In this document: piece by piece, positions 63,701 to 64,000 of the stretch
Layout: the number at the start of each line of letters is the position of its first letter
Numbering within the stretch: position 1 is the first letter of the stretch
Assembly (NCBI GenBank): GCA_029207755.1
Contig: JARCOQ010000002.1
Span: forward strand, 90,433,087-90,497,086
Origin: Chamaea fasciata
Taxonomy: Eukaryota > Chordata > Aves > Passeriformes > Sylviidae
Reading direction: 5' to 3'
Length of the DNA: 64,000 nucleotides
Translations under genes and position numbers: made by a program
The notes under the pieces: model-generated
Database searches by the model: none
What the model saw: the letters and a program-made list of their open reading frames with translations, nothing else
Told to the model about the DNA's origin: nothing

Positions 63701-64000
63701 CAGAAAGTGAAGTCCCAGCACAGGGACAAGATCCATAAAGCTGCTACTTTAGCACAGAGAAAGGTAAGTGAAGCAATATGGGAAGGTGTAAATTACAAAA
63801 ATTCACACTGTCTTTTTAGCATTGAATGTCTCAAGATACTACTCATGTCTTCAGGCAATGAATCATTCTTTCCTAAGTCTGTAAACATCTAGTTTATTAA
63901 CAAGTATTTTCCTATGTTCTGCTCCCAGCCTATCCAAGAATTCCCTTCCTCCTCCTGTGACTCCATTTGTTGATTTTCCATGTTCCATTCAGCATTCTGC
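60773..64000 (-). other. ATP11A: ATP11A intron running off the right edge
   Basis: The exon that should precede this one encodes the preceding membrane helix and a loop ending near Asn-Gly-Gln. I looked for it on the minus strand and did not find it, so it probably lies beyond position 64000. Most of the recognised content is the CR1 copy at 61970-63060. A donor-like CACA|GTAAGT on the minus strand at about 63298 has no recognisable coding sequence before it. Confidence 0.6.
61970..63060 (+). mobile_element. Old CR1 LINE fragment, about 1.1 kb, plus orientation
   Basis: In the plus direction the translation at 62027-62068 reads VTYFEFSKAFDTW, CR1 reverse-transcriptase motif A with an E replacing the first D of LDFSKAFD. 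Later blocks follow CR1 order: the sequence around 62600-62650 (GTGAGGTTGAACCTGGAACACC), ATCTGAAGAACTACAAAG near 62794, and CACTGGAATAGGTTGCCCTGG near 62901. It is strongly diverged, with many stop codons. It lies in an ATP11A intron, antisense to the gene. The 5' limit is uncertain and may extend further left. Confidence 0.88.

Noticed and set aside
1..64000. tRNA, rRNA, CRISPR arrays, operons or phage-like gene blocks
   Set aside because: None was seen. Codon use, introns and repeats are those of a vertebrate chromosome.

Overview
This window looks like nuclear DNA from a bird. It is AT-rich, gene-poor and intron-rich, with two short CpG islands. Its interspersed repeats are copies of the CR1 LINE, several with the avian-type 3' end (compare the opposite-strand signature around 11281-11415). 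No bacterial, viral or plasmid gene organisation is visible. Species cannot be read from the sequence; some CR1 wording resembles that of songbirds, but this is only an impression.

The window holds parts of two neighbouring genes, both transcribed from the minus strand. From right to left, the first is the 3' end of ATP11A, a P4-type phospholipid flippase. Three internal coding exons (60707-60772, 60320-60423, 58686-58851) encode the last membrane segments. A terminal exon (51885-52142) encodes a cytosolic tail of 85 residues. A probable long 3' UTR runs down to a cluster of three AATAAA signals at 47.9-48.2 kb. Splice phases match at every junction. The exon preceding 60772 lies beyond the right edge or was not found.

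After an intergenic stretch of about 10.8 kb comes a strong CpG island (about 36.3-37.2 kb). It carries a consensus splice donor on the minus strand, read here as the promoter and 5' UTR exon of MCF2L (the Rho-family exchange factor Dbs/Ost). The next exon (26191-26389) holds the start codon and the first 59 codons of an MCF2L N-terminal isoform. Everything left of 26190 is read as one large MCF2L intron, because no further coding exon was recognised. That intron contains a second, smaller CpG island (3.7-4.26 kb) that could be an alternative promoter. The ATP11A-MCF2L order and shared direction match human chromosome 13q34.

The rest is repeats and unremarkable intron or intergenic DNA. It includes seven CR1 copies (one about 1.9 kb long with recognisable reverse-transcriptase motifs, one very old), several homopolymer or microsatellite tracts, and short inverted repeats. 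I found no convincing new biological system. The most testable observations are a possible cassette exon between the last two ATP11A exons, the internal CpG island in MCF2L, and a pair of overlapping antisense ORFs in an ATP11A intron.
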